Positions 37,605 through 45,432 of a stretch of 59,268 nucleotides of DNA are shown piece after piece. Made by a program: the position numbers and the translations under genes. The notes under the pieces are model-generated. The model made no database searches. It was not told the DNA's origin and saw only the letters and a list, made by a program, of their open reading frames with translations. This stretch comes from Anaerococcus obesiensis ph10 (GTDB lineage: Bacteria; Bacillota; Clostridia; Tissierellales; Peptoniphilaceae). The stretch covers positions 256,930-316,197 of the forward strand of contig NZ_HE978532.1 in the NCBI RefSeq assembly GCF_000311745.1. Direction: 5' to 3'. How positions within the stretch are numbered: position 1 is the stretch's first letter; every line of letters starts with the position of its first letter.

Positions 37605-38597
37605 ATGACTTATTATGATTTTGTAAAAGAATATATGAAAGTAGATGAATGTAAAAATAATAAGAAATACTCAAGTGCAGGGCATACATTTTGTTGGAGT
37701 AGAGAAGATTTAACTTATGCAGAAGGGCTTTATTGGTTCTATGAAGGCGATGGTTTTATTATTGGTATACATGATTTTTATATCAGTGAAGAAGTAGTTC
37801 AAAACAATACTTATAGTATGTCGGACTATGTTTCTATATACACTAGCTACATAGTAAGTGCAAACGGTGAAAAATTTAATCCTTATCAAACACTTACTGC
37901 AAACTCCTTATGTACTTTTGATTTTGATAATATAAAAGACGACTTTATGTTTTTATTACACGAAAATTCGAATTATCTTTCTGTTTCTATAGGCTTTAAA
38001 AAAGAGCTTTTGGAAAACCACCTATCAGCCATTAATATTGATCCGGAATCATTTTATAGGGCTTTACTTCAAACTAATCAAATAATACTTACAAAGTCTT
38101 TAGAAAAAGTGGCAATGGAAATATTAAATTGTAAGATGGATGCTCCAGCCGCTGATTTTTTCTTTAAAGCCAAAGCAAATGAATGGGTAAGTATAGTAAT
38201 AGATACCTACTTAAATAGGAAAAAATATAAAATTGAGTCTGATGATAATAAAGCACTCGAAGATGTAGCCAGATTTTTAGACGATCATTTCGCCATGAAT
38301 GTAAATCAAGAAACCCTTGAAAAAATATCTACAATGAGCGGGACTAAATTAAAAAATCTATTCAAAGAAAAATATGGTCAAAGCATTACAGAATATACTC
38401 AAAGAAAAAGAATGAACGTGGCTGAGACTCTTCTCTTAAATACCGAACTTCCTATAAAAGAAATAGCTCAATCTGTTGGATACACATCCCATAGCAAATT
38501 TTCCATTTATTACAAAAGATACAAGGGAAAACTTCCTAGTGAAGTTCGTAATTTGACTTGCGACCACCACAATTTAAATTGTGATTGCAGTGATTAA
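37605..38597 (+). CDS. AraC-family regulator of the E1 transport cassette
   Basis: A 330-residue protein starting MTYYDFVKEYMKVDECKNN at 37605; an upstream in-frame extension would run through the operator and has no ribosome binding site. The C-terminal 100 residues carry the AraC double helix-turn-helix: NQETLEKISTMSGTKLKNLF and PIKEIAQSVGYTSHSKFSIY, ending YKGKLPSEVRN. It is one of the few plus-strand genes and is divergent from the uptake operon. AraC regulators of this shape activate siderophore uptake genes in response to the loaded siderophore (YbtA type); that parallel is inference. Confidence 0.9.
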   Translation: MTYYDFVKEYMKVDECKNNKKYSSAGHTFCWSREDLTYAEGLYWFYEGDGFIIGIHDFYISEEVVQNNTYSMSDYVSIYTSYIVSANGEKFNPYQTLTANSLCTFDFDNIKDDFMFLLHENSNYLSVSIGFKKELLENHLSAINIDPESFYRALLQTNQIILTKSLEKVAMEILNCKMDAPAADFFFKAKANEWVSIVIDTYLNRKKYKIESDDNKALEDVARFLDDHFAMNVNQETLEKISTMSGTKLKNLFKEKYGQSITEYTQRKRMNVAETLLLNTELPIKEIAQSVGYTSHSKFSIYYKRYKGKLPSEVRNLTCDHHNLNCDCSD

Positions 38598-38857
38598 ACT
38601 AATTTTTTTATACGCCTTTATCTTATATGAATTTGCATGTATAGATATTTGTATAGGAATGGTTCTTGTCTTGTTTTTAAGATATGCTCACATTCATTAG
38701 ATTGAAGTTTCTTTCGTTTATATTTCACTCTAACCCATCTTCATACAACTGTTCATGGCTTCTATCTATTTCTGATAATTGGTTCTTTTTAAGCTACAGC
38801 CCCTTAAAATAAATAGCCAAGAAGTTGAATTGAACATTACAAGTTATGAATTTTTAG
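38598..38857. other. Intergenic region after araC
   Basis: About 260 bases without a supported gene. No clear terminator hairpin with T-tract was found for araC. Short frames exist but have no ribosome binding site. Confidence 0.4.
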
Positions 38858-39355
38858 TTAAACCAAAACGGTCAGTAAATATGCCAAAATTAGGCTCACG
38901 AAAAAGAAGATTATAATTTTTGCAATCTGACTTTTCGCATTAAATCCAAAATTATCATACCCCTTAGCACCAACCGTCTCTGGGTAAACTTTAGTCGGCA
39001 ATTTTAACTTGGTAAGCATGAGATAATCAAAAAAGATAATATCAAAAAGCTTATATCCTTCAAATAGTATTAAAAATCTAACAAAGGCTTGCTGAAAAGT
39101 TAAACTAAATTTTACTGTATCAACAATTGCCCAGACTAGGACGGCTGCAATGGTTAGCAATCCAAGTATCATGATAAGTCCGCCGATTATATTGACCCAA
39201 ATCGGTTTATCTGGCAACTTACTCATCATAACTTTGATATCATCAGGTGCGCCGAAATGCTTCGAGCCAAATTTTGGTATAATAAGTATAAAATTCATCA
39301 TCATAATTGATGCTGTTAAGCAGATGATTGTTAACATACCAAGTGTTTTCATCAA
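38858..39355 (-). CDS. Four-helix membrane protein, unknown
   Basis: A 165-residue protein with hydrophobic segments near residues 5-28, 52-80, 90-110 and 143-163. A strong AGGAGGTG site fits either TTG 39355 or ATG 39352 as start. Its size and placement near an XRE regulator resemble DUF2975-type membrane proteins, but no certain match was recognised. It has its own upstream region of over 400 bases. Confidence 0.6.
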   Translation of the reverse strand: MMKTLGMLTIICLTASIMMMNFILIIPKFGSKHFGAPDDIKVMMSKLPDKPIWVNIIGGLIMILGLLTIAAVLVWAIVDTVKFSLTFQQAFVRFLILFEGYKLFDIIFFDYLMLTKLKLPTKVYPETVGAKGYDNFGFNAKSQIAKIIIFFFVSLILAYLLTVLV

Positions 39356-39781
39356 TTTAGTTCACCTCCTCTCTTGAAGTATAAACCATTTCGTAAATGG
39401 GAGCAATTTTTCTTAGTTGTGTCAACTAAATTCGTATAAATTTTCTTGCTAGTATTAGTGCTATACTTTTTTACAATTTATATAGTTGTTTAAAATCTAT
39501 AATCACAGATGTCTTCTTGTCAATGTAATTATACACATACAGGTCATGTATTAGGAAGTTTTGTAAATTCTCAAATAAATTACTCACAAAACTTTGGATT
39601 CCAATCTAAAAGATATTTACAAAATCATTGACAAGATATAAAAACACCCTATATAAAGATTACAATTCTAAAATTGTAAGTAAGCTATCACAAATTATAC
39701 ATTATTTCAATAAAATTTTAGAAACCTTTATTAAGATTTTCTTTGATCCCTTGTAAATCAAGTGTAAAGAACTATAAGAAT
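39356..39781. other. AT-rich intergenic region in E1
   Basis: No gene seen. A sigma-70-like promoter on the plus strand may exist: TTGACA (39628-39633) and TATATA (39650-39655) with a 16-base spacer, but no gene follows it in that direction, so it may be fortuitous or drive a small RNA. Confidence 0.35.
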
Positions 39782-40000
39782 TTAAATCTCTTTTTCAAAT
39801 TCATCTTCAAAACTAATAATATCATTAGGAGTGCAAGATAGAGCCTTACATATTCTTTCTAAATTCTTAAATGTAATTGGTTTATCTTTGCCCATTTGTG
39901 CCATAACATTTGTTGTAAGTCCTGCCATAGCTATTACATCTGTTTTCTTTAATCCTTTTTTTGCTAATTGTATCCATAATGGTTTATAGTTAAGTGCCAT
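39782..40000 (-). CDS. XRE/Cro-type helix-turn-helix regulator
   Basis: A 72-residue protein with the compact Cro-type fold: LAKKGLKKTDVIAMAGLTTN, QMGKDKPITFKNLERICKAL and CTPNDIISF. It is probably a repressor controlling E1 functions. It has its own promoter at 40036-40064 and lies next to the right end of E1. Confidence 0.88.
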   Translation of the reverse strand: MALNYKPLWIQLAKKGLKKTDVIAMAGLTTNVMAQMGKDKPITFKNLERICKALSCTPNDIISFEDEFEKEI

Positions 40001-40035
40001 AATATCCCTCTTTTTCTCTCTATTAGATTTATTTA

Positions 40036-40064
40036 ATTATAGCATAAATATTGATTTCATTCAA
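40036..40064 (-). promoter_or_regulatory. Promoter of the XRE regulator
   Basis: Minus strand TTGAAT (plus 40059-40064), 17-base spacer, TATAAT (plus 40036-40041) with an extended TG upstream. Its CAATATTTATG-N-TATAATTAAA stretch is shared with the promoter of the second YhcG gene. Confidence 0.75.
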
Positions 40065-40117
40065 TCTTACATTGATTTAGTGATTTGTTTTAGAGAATTT
40101 GTTGTGTTATTCCGTCC

Positions 40118-40276
40118 TTATTTTGCCATAAATTGCTTAATACCTTGAGATTTAGCACCAGGGTTATCATTACCATAACCTTCCATTAAGTTAATAACTC
40201 CCCATGCACCTAAACCTGCACCAATTGCAGTTACAAGTGTCTTTAAAACTCCAACTCCAGCTGTAAAAAATTCCAT
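40118..40276 (-). pseudogene. 5' part of disrupted maff2 gene
   Basis: From ATG 40276 with a GAGGAGG site the frame encodes MEFFTAGVGVLKTLVTAIGA and YGNDNPGAKSQGIKQFMA, the typical Maff2 start, then runs into E1 and stops at 40118. The missing C-terminus is at 21525-21608. Maff2 is a small hydrophobic protein next to the VirB6-like gene in these ICEs, so its disruption may affect transfer. Confidence 0.88.
40125..40144. repeat. E1 right junction (attachment site) in maff2
   Basis: Imperfect copy (16 of 20 bases) of the left junction at 21589-21608, at the point where maff2 coding sequence breaks off. Confidence 0.7.
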
Positions 40277-40277
40277 A

Positions 40278-40589
40278 TTATTCCTCCTCGTTTTCTTTCT
40301 TATTTTCTATTTTATTTAGTGATTTAACTATAAAATTCTTGTAGACCTTATCTCCTTTTTTATTTTCTTTGAAATATCCAAAGACATGGATTAGATCTCC
40401 TTTTTCAAATTCTTTTACAATTTCTACCTTTTCTCCATATACTGAGCAATTTGTATATTCTTTGCCCTTGCCATAATTTTTTACAAGAGCAAAATTTGCT
40501 ACTTGAACACTTTCTCCATCTTTTTCAAATTCTGAAAATTCAGCTTCCTTAACTAAATTTGCATTAATATTTATCATTTCTCTATCCAT
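40278..40589 (-). CDS. Single-strand DNA-binding-like protein of the ICE
   Basis: A 103-residue protein with an OB-fold pattern: ESVQVANFALVKNYGKGKEY, CSVYGEKVEIVKEFEKGDLI and HVFGYFKENKKGDKVY, then a charged end with no typical acidic SSB tail motif beyond EEE. It likely protects transferred or replicating single strands. It is one base upstream of maff2 on the minus strand and follows a leader with a short open frame and a hairpin. Confidence 0.75.
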   Translation of the reverse strand: MDREMININANLVKEAEFSEFEKDGESVQVANFALVKNYGKGKEYTNCSVYGEKVEIVKEFEKGDLIHVFGYFKENKKGDKVYKNFIVKSLNKIENKKENEEE

Positions 40590-40621
40590 TAATTTCTTCT
40601 CCTTAATCTATAAATTTCAAT

Positions 40622-40706
40622 TAAAAAAGCGACTGAAAAGTTAATTCCAACCGCTAAATGCCTTATATATTAAATTGTTTTAAGTGGGACTTCTTATCCT
40701 TATCAT
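40622..40706 (-). promoter_or_regulatory. Leader of the SSB-like gene with short frame and hairpin
   Basis: GGAGG precedes an eight-codon frame MIRIRSPT (ATG 40706, stop 40680). It is followed by an imperfect hairpin, AGCGGTTGGAA with TTTTCAGTCGCT, and a T-tract before the ssb-like gene. This is the layout of a leader-peptide attenuator. Confidence 0.4.
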
Positions 40707-40729
40707 TTTAACCTCCTAATTTTGAGTAT

Positions 40730-40764
40730 AAAAAAAGACGATAGAGTTTTTAATTTCTATCGCC
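40730..40764 (-). terminator. Terminator after the 91-residue ICE gene
   Basis: Minus strand GGCGATAGA and TCTATCGTC (one G-T pair) followed by seven T residues, 17 bases after the stop at 40781. Confidence 0.8.
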
Positions 40765-40780
40765 TATTAATACCTTCTTT

Positions 40781-41056
40781 CTAATCTTCTAAAATCGATA
40801 CTTCAAGATCTATCGCTTTAAATTTAACATTTATTCCTACTTCTTCTTTTACTGTTTTTTCAAATAGATCAGCTATATCATATGGGGACATATCATATAT
40901 ATCTTCATACCATTCATTGTTTTCATCGTACATTGTCTCACATATTGCTTCAATATAATTTTTCTTATCCCTTGTGAGTTCCGTATCACTTTCTAGAATA
41001 AACTGCTCACCATTTATATTTAATATAATTAAAGATGATTTTCTATTTTCACACAT
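40781..41056 (-). CDS. Hypothetical ICE protein between virD4 and ssb
   Basis: A 91-residue acidic protein with a GGAG site before ATG 41056, beginning MCENRKSSLIILNINGEQFI and containing two aspartate-rich stretches. No family recognised. It is in the transfer operon between virD4 and the SSB-like gene. Confidence 0.65.
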   Translation of the reverse strand: MCENRKSSLIILNINGEQFILESDTELTRDKKNYIEAICETMYDENNEWYEDIYDMSPYDIADLFEKTVKEEVGINVKFKAIDLEVSILED

Positions 41057-41074
41057 TTTACTTTCTCCATAAAC

Positions 41075-41878
41075 TCAAATGTTTAACCTATTTATTTTAT
41101 AACTTGATTTTAACTTTACCTTATCTCTATTTGTTAGATACTCTTCCACATCAAACAAGTTCTTCTTATCATAATCTTCTAACAACTTGTAATTCTTATG
41201 CTTTGTAATATCAAATTTATCAGACAAGAAAGGTCTTACTCCTCTCAGCTGGTATATACACTTTCCACCATCCATTACAGTTATTTCATCTTGGCTCATA
41301 AGTTCCTTTCCAGTCTTTTGGTAATTTAGACCAAAAGATTTTTGATTTGATCTTGTTTCTGATGTGTTATATAGGTCTATGGTTTCTTTTCCTAAGGTTT
41401 CTGATAATTCTTTTACTGTTGTTTTTTCTTTTCCTCCTAAAAAGAGTGTGGAGTCACAGTTACCAACTATTGTATCTGCATGGTCTTTGTAAATTGCTTT
41501 TAATTGAGATTGTGCTTGCAGTATTATGCTTGCTGATATTTCTCTTGAACGAATTGTTGCTATTAATTTTTCAAATTTAGGAATTAAGCCAATATTTGCA
41601 AACTCATCAAGTAGACACCTAACATGAACTGGAAGTCTTCCACCATACACATCATCTGCCTTATCACATAGTAAATTAAATAATTGGGAATACATTATTG
41701 AGACTACAAAGTTAAAAGTATCATCAGTATCTGATATTATTACAAATAAAGCAGTTTTTCTATCTCCAATTTTATCGAGTTCTAATTCATCTTCGCTCAT
41801 TAGTTCTCTAAGCTCTCTTATATCAAAAGGTGCAAGTCTTGCTCCACAAGATATTAGAATTGACTTGGCAGTTTTTCC
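41075..41878 (-). pseudogene. virD4: C-terminal part of disrupted virD4 coupling protein gene
   Basis: The frame from the E2 junction (41878) reads GKTAKSILISCGARLAPFDI and then continues through RELMSEDELEL to the stop at 41075. It holds Walker B in HVRCLLDEFANIGLIPK and the conserved SASIILQAQSQLKAIYKDHA and CDSTLFLGGKEKTT of VirD4/TraG. VirD4 feeds the relaxase-DNA complex into the channel. The preceding part lies at 57889-58332. An ATG at 41800 could start a 241-residue fragment, but without Walker A it could not work as an ATPase. Confidence 0.88.
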
Positions 41879-41901
41879 TGTAACAACTTGTCAAGGACTT
41901 T

Positions 41902-42087
41902 CTAATCATTTTTATGAGGTTTTTTATCTTTTTCTCGCTCCATTTCTCTAAGCATTATCCTTTTCAATTTATCTTGCATAGTTTCAGTCGCATTTTCATT
42001 AAAGTGAACAACAACCTCATAAGTTGCTTTACCAATTTTCTTTATAGTTTTTATCCCTGTATTCTGTTCATTTTTATTTTCGTGCAT
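41902..42087 (-). CDS. tnpW: TnpW-like small protein of E2
   Basis: A 61-residue protein with KTIKKIGKATYEVVVHFNEN and a downstream DKLKRIMLREME, the pattern of TnpW from Tn4451-type elements. It lies 23 bases from the left end of E2 and has a GGAGGG site. Its function is unknown; TnpW genes typically mark one end of such elements. A diverged copy opens E3 at 58368-58532. Confidence 0.75.
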   Translation of the reverse strand: MHENKNEQNTGIKTIKKIGKATYEVVVHFNENATETMQDKLKRIMLREMEREKDKKPHKND

Positions 42088-42112
42088 ATATTTTCCCTCC
42101 TGTTTGTTTCAA

Positions 42113-42148
42113 TAAAAAAGACGATTAGATTTTTAATTTTCTAATCGC
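42113..42148 (-). terminator. Terminator in the tnpW leader of E2
   Basis: Minus strand GCGATTAGA and TCTAATCGTC pair, followed by six T residues, upstream of ATG 42087. Homologous to the E1 structure at 23507-23544. Confidence 0.8.
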
Positions 42149-42244
42149 TTTTTAAGTGTCATATTTACATTTTTATTATCTCTGGCATACTTTGATACCT
42201 TTTCATACTTAAAGTCTTTAATAATGCCTTTCCACCTCTTTTAC

Positions 42245-42958
42245 CTATAAAGATTCGCCTACGTCATAGTTCATTTTTTTATTTAAACCTTTCTGTGTTA
42301 GTTTTTCTTTATCTTCTTCATACCAATTAAGGATTGTTACATAATGGTCTTTATAGTATTTCCCAGAGCTTTTAATATATCTTGATAGCTTTTCAATCAT
42401 TGTATCTGTATGACTTTGCAGCTTATCATTTAACTTATGATATTCTTCTTCAGTTAATCGAACATTTTGATATTTTCCGTAAAAAGAAACTGGGGCTGCT
42501 TGGTTTTCTTTTTCTCCTCTCCCCTTATCTATACTAACCTTATCTAATCTACCCTTATCTATACTGGGTTGACCACTTGACAACCTTTGGTTAACCAGAT
42601 GACAACCAACTTTTTCTTCTGAAATATATGCTCCATTTTCCGTCTGATAAATCTGCTGTTTCTGCTCTATATACATTGTTGGCTTATATCTGTCTTTTCT
42701 AATAAAGTTATTTATCTTCCAATGAGTAATGACGATAATTCCCTGATCAAAGACTATCACAAAGCCTTTGGCAATAAGTATTTTTAGGTCATCTTCATTT
42801 GCTCCGATTATTTTGATGATTTTCTTAGGATTATTTACAAAACCATCATCATCTGCCCTCATTGATAAATGAAAATATAGGCATTGACTACTTAGTGGCA
42901 TATCCAAAAATAAGTCGCTATCCACTATCTTTAGTGAAAACATTCTTTTATCTGCCAT
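42245..42958 (-). CDS. Winged-helix replication initiator / replisome-organiser-like protein of E2
   Basis: A 237-residue protein almost identical to the E1 copy over residues 1-150 (one or two substitutions such as INNFIRK). It differs more in the region after the iterons, where QAAPVSFYGKYQNVRLTEEE replaces the E1 sequence. It ends in the same WYEEDKEKLTQK helix. Same predicted role in replication of the excised element. Two near-identical initiators and origins within one ICE raise the question of incompatibility. Confidence 0.75.
   Translation of the reverse strand: MADKRMFSLKIVDSDLFLDMPLSSQCLYFHLSMRADDDGFVNNPKKIIKIIGANEDDLKILIAKGFVIVFDQGIIVITHWKINNFIRKDRYKPTMYIEQKQQIYQTENGAYISEEKVGCHLVNQRLSSGQPSIDKGRLDKVSIDKGRGEKENQAAPVSFYGKYQNVRLTEEEYHKLNDKLQSHTDTMIEKLSRYIKSSGKYYKDHYVTILNWYEEDKEKLTQKGLNKKMNYDVGESL
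42521..42610. repeat. Iteron-like repeats inside the E2 replication gene
   Basis: The same repeat array as in E1 at 23905-23992. The right arm of the inverted repeat is changed to GGTTAACC, so the pairing is weaker here. Confidence 0.5.
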
Positions 42959-42979
42959 ACTCTCCTACCTTTCTTCAAA

Positions 42980-43012
42980 TAAAAAAAGACGATAGTTTTT
43001 ACTTCTACCGCC
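42980..43012 (-). terminator. Terminator upstream of the E2 replication gene
   Basis: Minus strand GGCGGTAG and CTATCGTC pair with G-T pairs, followed by seven T residues. Homologous to 24365-24397. Confidence 0.7.
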
Positions 43013-43046
43013 TTACGTAAATTATTTTGATTTTTATTTTTGTATA

Positions 43047-44042
43047 TTAAATTTTTAAGTCTTTATTATTTAACATCTTACTAAACATATCATGGTACAT
43101 ATCTTTAGAAGATTCTTCTATCTTGGTAATACTTGATATTTTATTTCCCGCATCCTTTGACGAAGCTCCGCAAAGATAAAAGGCTTCATTTTCTGTTCCA
43201 AAGTCTATTGCTATATATCTATCGTGATATTTTTTACCTGCTATCTTCAGTTTCAGGTCTATATTAGGATAGTCTTTTCTAAAATCATCTAAGATGTTTT
43301 TTGTAAGCATATCCTTGTTCTTAACATTATCACTAAAGACTATGATTTGAGTCTTATCTCTTGCAGCTCTTAAAAGTTCCAATGTTTTAAGTCCTATATA
43401 GTTATCTATAACATAAATGCTTTTCTTTGCTGATTTATATATTTTTGTATAGGCAACATCAGCTTCTATCTTATCTCCATTCATCAAGAGGAAATGTTTA
43501 TATGTTTCCGGGTCTATAAAATTATCCATTACCTTTTTCAAATCTTCTTTAGTAGCTAATGTGTTAATCTTACTATCTATCCTTGCGATATCATTTGTGT
43601 TTTGATTTGTTTGAATTGCTATTTGTACTAATTCTTTTGAACCGATAAAATCTTGGTTTTCAATGATGAAGTCTTTCATCTGCTTAAACATTCGTATTAA
43701 AGCCTTGCTCTGTTTAACGGCAAGTTCTCCCCTTAATACAGTCATAAGCATATAAATACCCTGCTCTGTAAAAGCATAAGGTAGTTTTCTACGACCGCCC
43801 CAACTTGATGTCGATTTTTTCGATATCAAGTTTTCAAACTCTGATTTCGTCAACTGAAACATAAAATCATCATCAAATTTCTCCGAATTATTTTTTACTT
43901 GTTCGTTAAATCTTGTCGTTGTATACCCATAGATTTCAGCCAACTCAAAATCAAGCATAATCCTTTGATTTCGTATATAGTAAATCTTACTTTTAATTGT
44001 AGTTTCATCTATAACTACAATTTCCTTATTTTTCTCTGCCAC
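43047..44042 (-). CDS. ORF6N-domain protein with PLD-like C-terminus
   Basis: A 331-residue protein from GTG 44042, placed behind a GGAGGTG site. The N-terminal ORF6N DNA-binding domain has YYIRNQRIMLDFELAEIYGY, RFNEQVKNN and LPYAFTEQGIYMLMTVLRG. The C-terminal part (about 190-330) has SIYVIDNYIGLKTLELLRAA and KKYHDRYIAIDFGTENEAFY, resembling a phospholipase D-type fold with one HxD-like motif. ORF6N proteins are common on phages and mobile elements and are linked to regulation or defence. It replaces the first YhcG nuclease of E1. Confidence 0.85.
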   Translation of the reverse strand: MAEKNKEIVVIDETTIKSKIYYIRNQRIMLDFELAEIYGYTTTRFNEQVKNNSEKFDDDFMFQLTKSEFENLISKKSTSSWGGRRKLPYAFTEQGIYMLMTVLRGELAVKQSKALIRMFKQMKDFIIENQDFIGSKELVQIAIQTNQNTNDIARIDSKINTLATKEDLKKVMDNFIDPETYKHFLLMNGDKIEADVAYTKIYKSAKKSIYVIDNYIGLKTLELLRAARDKTQIIVFSDNVKNKDMLTKNILDDFRKDYPNIDLKLKIAGKKYHDRYIAIDFGTENEAFYLCGASSKDAGNKISSITKIEESSKDMYHDMFSKMLNNKDLKI

Positions 44043-44180
44043 AAAATTCACCTCCTATATATTTTTGGGGCTACAAGTTGTAGCCATTTTCTCTTTATTT
44101 CATTTAGCTTACAGATCTTAAGCCAATTATCCATAATATTTTCAAAGCCTAATTTCTATAATTATACCAAAAATATTAAA

Positions 44181-44243
44181 TCTTTTCTATCTCTCCCTCT
44201 CTCTCTTTATCTATCTCTATATCTTTCTCTATCTCTATCTCTT
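44181..44243. repeat. TCTATC/TCTC simple repeat tract, E2 copy
   Basis: Counterpart of 25651-25704, longer by CT and by one TATCTC unit. It sits in the decayed distal part of the truncated replication gene. Confidence 0.75.
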
Positions 44244-44264
44244 ATCGGAAATGTGTTGGACTCA

Positions 44265-44348
44265 TTAAGGACAATGTCCTCTGTTTATTTTATCTGTAAA
44301 AAATTCCTCTTTTAGTTTTATCCAATAATATCTTTTGTTTGTTGCCAT
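44265..44348 (-). pseudogene. Truncated replisome-organiser gene, E2 copy
   Basis: From ATG 44348 the frame reads MATNKRYYWIKLKEEFFTDK and ends INRGHCP, the same truncated product as in E1. Both carry the same deletion joint, so it predates the split of the two elements. Confidence 0.65.
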
Positions 44349-44474
44349 ATCTGCTCCTTTCTTGATTTTCGATAATCGAAATTCTTGATTTCCGATTTTC
44401 TTAAATTCTGGACTTCTGCTTTTCGAAAGTCTTGTTATTATAGGTATTTAAGGGTGTAACTTTTCGTTACTCCC

Positions 44475-45002
44475 TTAGATTTCTCTGGTCATATCTTTTT
44501 TGCTTGGTTTTACTTTTTCTTTAACTTTTCTTTTTACTTTCTCTTTTGTCTTATCCTTGTTCTTGGATAAGTCTTTGTATTTCTTTATTTGTTTTAGGAT
44601 ACTTTCTTTTTCTTTTTTATTTTCTTTGGCTATGACTTGTTTAAAGGCATATTCCATTACTTTTATGTCTTTGGCTTGGAAAAATACTTCATAGTTGTTT
44701 GTTTCTTTGTTTTTCATTACTGAGAAACTTACTCCAAGTTTCTTTAGTTCTTTTTTTAAGTCTTTGAGGTCGCTTTGATCTATGCTTATATTTTCTAGTT
44801 GTCCTTTTTTGTAGAGGTCTTTTATTTTTATTTCATCGCCCATAAGACTTTTGAGGTTTCCGTTTGCTTTTTCTAAAGTTTCATTCATCTTTTTTCTTAT
44901 TTCTTTTTCAAGATTGATTGTTTCTTTTGCTGCCTTTATTGTGTATGTTATTATGGTTTGTGCTGCTTGACCTACTTCTTTACTTATTTCTTCGTTTATC
45001 AT
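44475..45002 (-). CDS. PcfB-like (DUF3801) mobilization protein, E2 copy
   Basis: A 175-residue protein nearly identical to the E1 copy (differences such as GNLKSLMGDEIKIKDL). Same terminator-containing leader and same position downstream of the relaxase. It would help deliver the relaxosome to a coupling protein; the local coupling protein gene is split by this very element. Confidence 0.8.
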   Translation of the reverse strand: MINEEISKEVGQAAQTIITYTIKAAKETINLEKEIRKKMNETLEKANGNLKSLMGDEIKIKDLYKKGQLENISIDQSDLKDLKKELKKLGVSFSVMKNKETNNYEVFFQAKDIKVMEYAFKQVIAKENKKEKESILKQIKKYKDLSKNKDKTKEKVKRKVKEKVKPSKKDMTREI

Positions 45003-45023
45003 GTTTTATCTCCTTTGTTTAAA

Positions 45024-45066
45024 TTAAAAAAAGGGAAGTATAGGCTTTAATTTTTCTATACTTCCC
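45024..45066 (-). terminator. Terminator in the leader of the E2 pcfB-like gene
   Basis: Perfect stem GGGAAGTATA with TATACTTCCC and a run of seven T residues; copy of 27660-27701. Confidence 0.85.
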
Positions 45067-45185
45067 TTGAATTGTTTTTATTTTATTGTTCTTGGTGGTG
45101 GAATACTTATTTTTGATGTTTTTATATCTTTCTTAGATATTTGTACCTTTTATACTTTTAAATAGCTTACAATGCCTTTCCACCT

Positions 45186-45359
45186 TTAGTAGTTTATGTG
45201 TGTTCTTTTGTCTGATAGATAGTTTTTCATGTTGGAATATATAATCTGTATTTCTTCATTGTTCATTGCTTTTATTTCTTCTGTGCTTTTATATGTTTTG
45301 TATGTTCCATCTTGATCTGCTTTTATGAGTTCATCTATTAGCTCTTGCCTTTTATTCAT
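45186..45359 (-). CDS. Small protein between relaxase and pcfB-like gene, E2 copy
   Basis: A 57-residue frame from ATG 45359 with a GGAGG site, nearly identical to the E1 protein at 27821-27994 (one difference, ADQDGTY). Conservation of frame and start supports it as a real gene. Function unknown. Confidence 0.7.
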   Translation of the reverse strand: MNKRQELIDELIKADQDGTYKTYKSTEEIKAMNNEEIQIIYSNMKNYLSDKRTHINY

Positions 45360-45432
45360 CTCTATTACCTCCTAGATTTACCTTTATTTTCTTGGTCATA
45401 TTATAGCTTGGATAAGATATTTTTACCAGGTC

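Larger units (their letters stand above)
21596..40131. mobile_element. E1: integrative mobilizable element inserted in maff2
   Basis: About 18.5 kb between the two maff2 halves. It carries, from left to right, a large serine recombinase, a small unknown gene, a winged-helix replication gene with iterons, two YhcG-type nuclease genes, a truncated replication gene, pcfB-like, a MobQ relaxase, oriT, DUF3847, an ABC/ECF transport cassette, an AraC regulator, a membrane protein and an XRE regulator. It has no conjugation channel genes of its own, so it would be mobilised by the surrounding ICE. Exact ends depend on the crossover inside the 20-bp junction repeat. Confidence 0.8.

Noticed and set aside
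39628..39655. Plus-strand promoter as evidence for a small RNA gene
   Set aside because: No terminator or conserved structure could be placed downstream; it is kept only as a note in the intergenic entry.
41075..41800. Independent 241-residue ATPase gene
   Set aside because: The sequence continues upstream in frame to the E2 junction and lacks Walker A; it is the 3' part of virD4.
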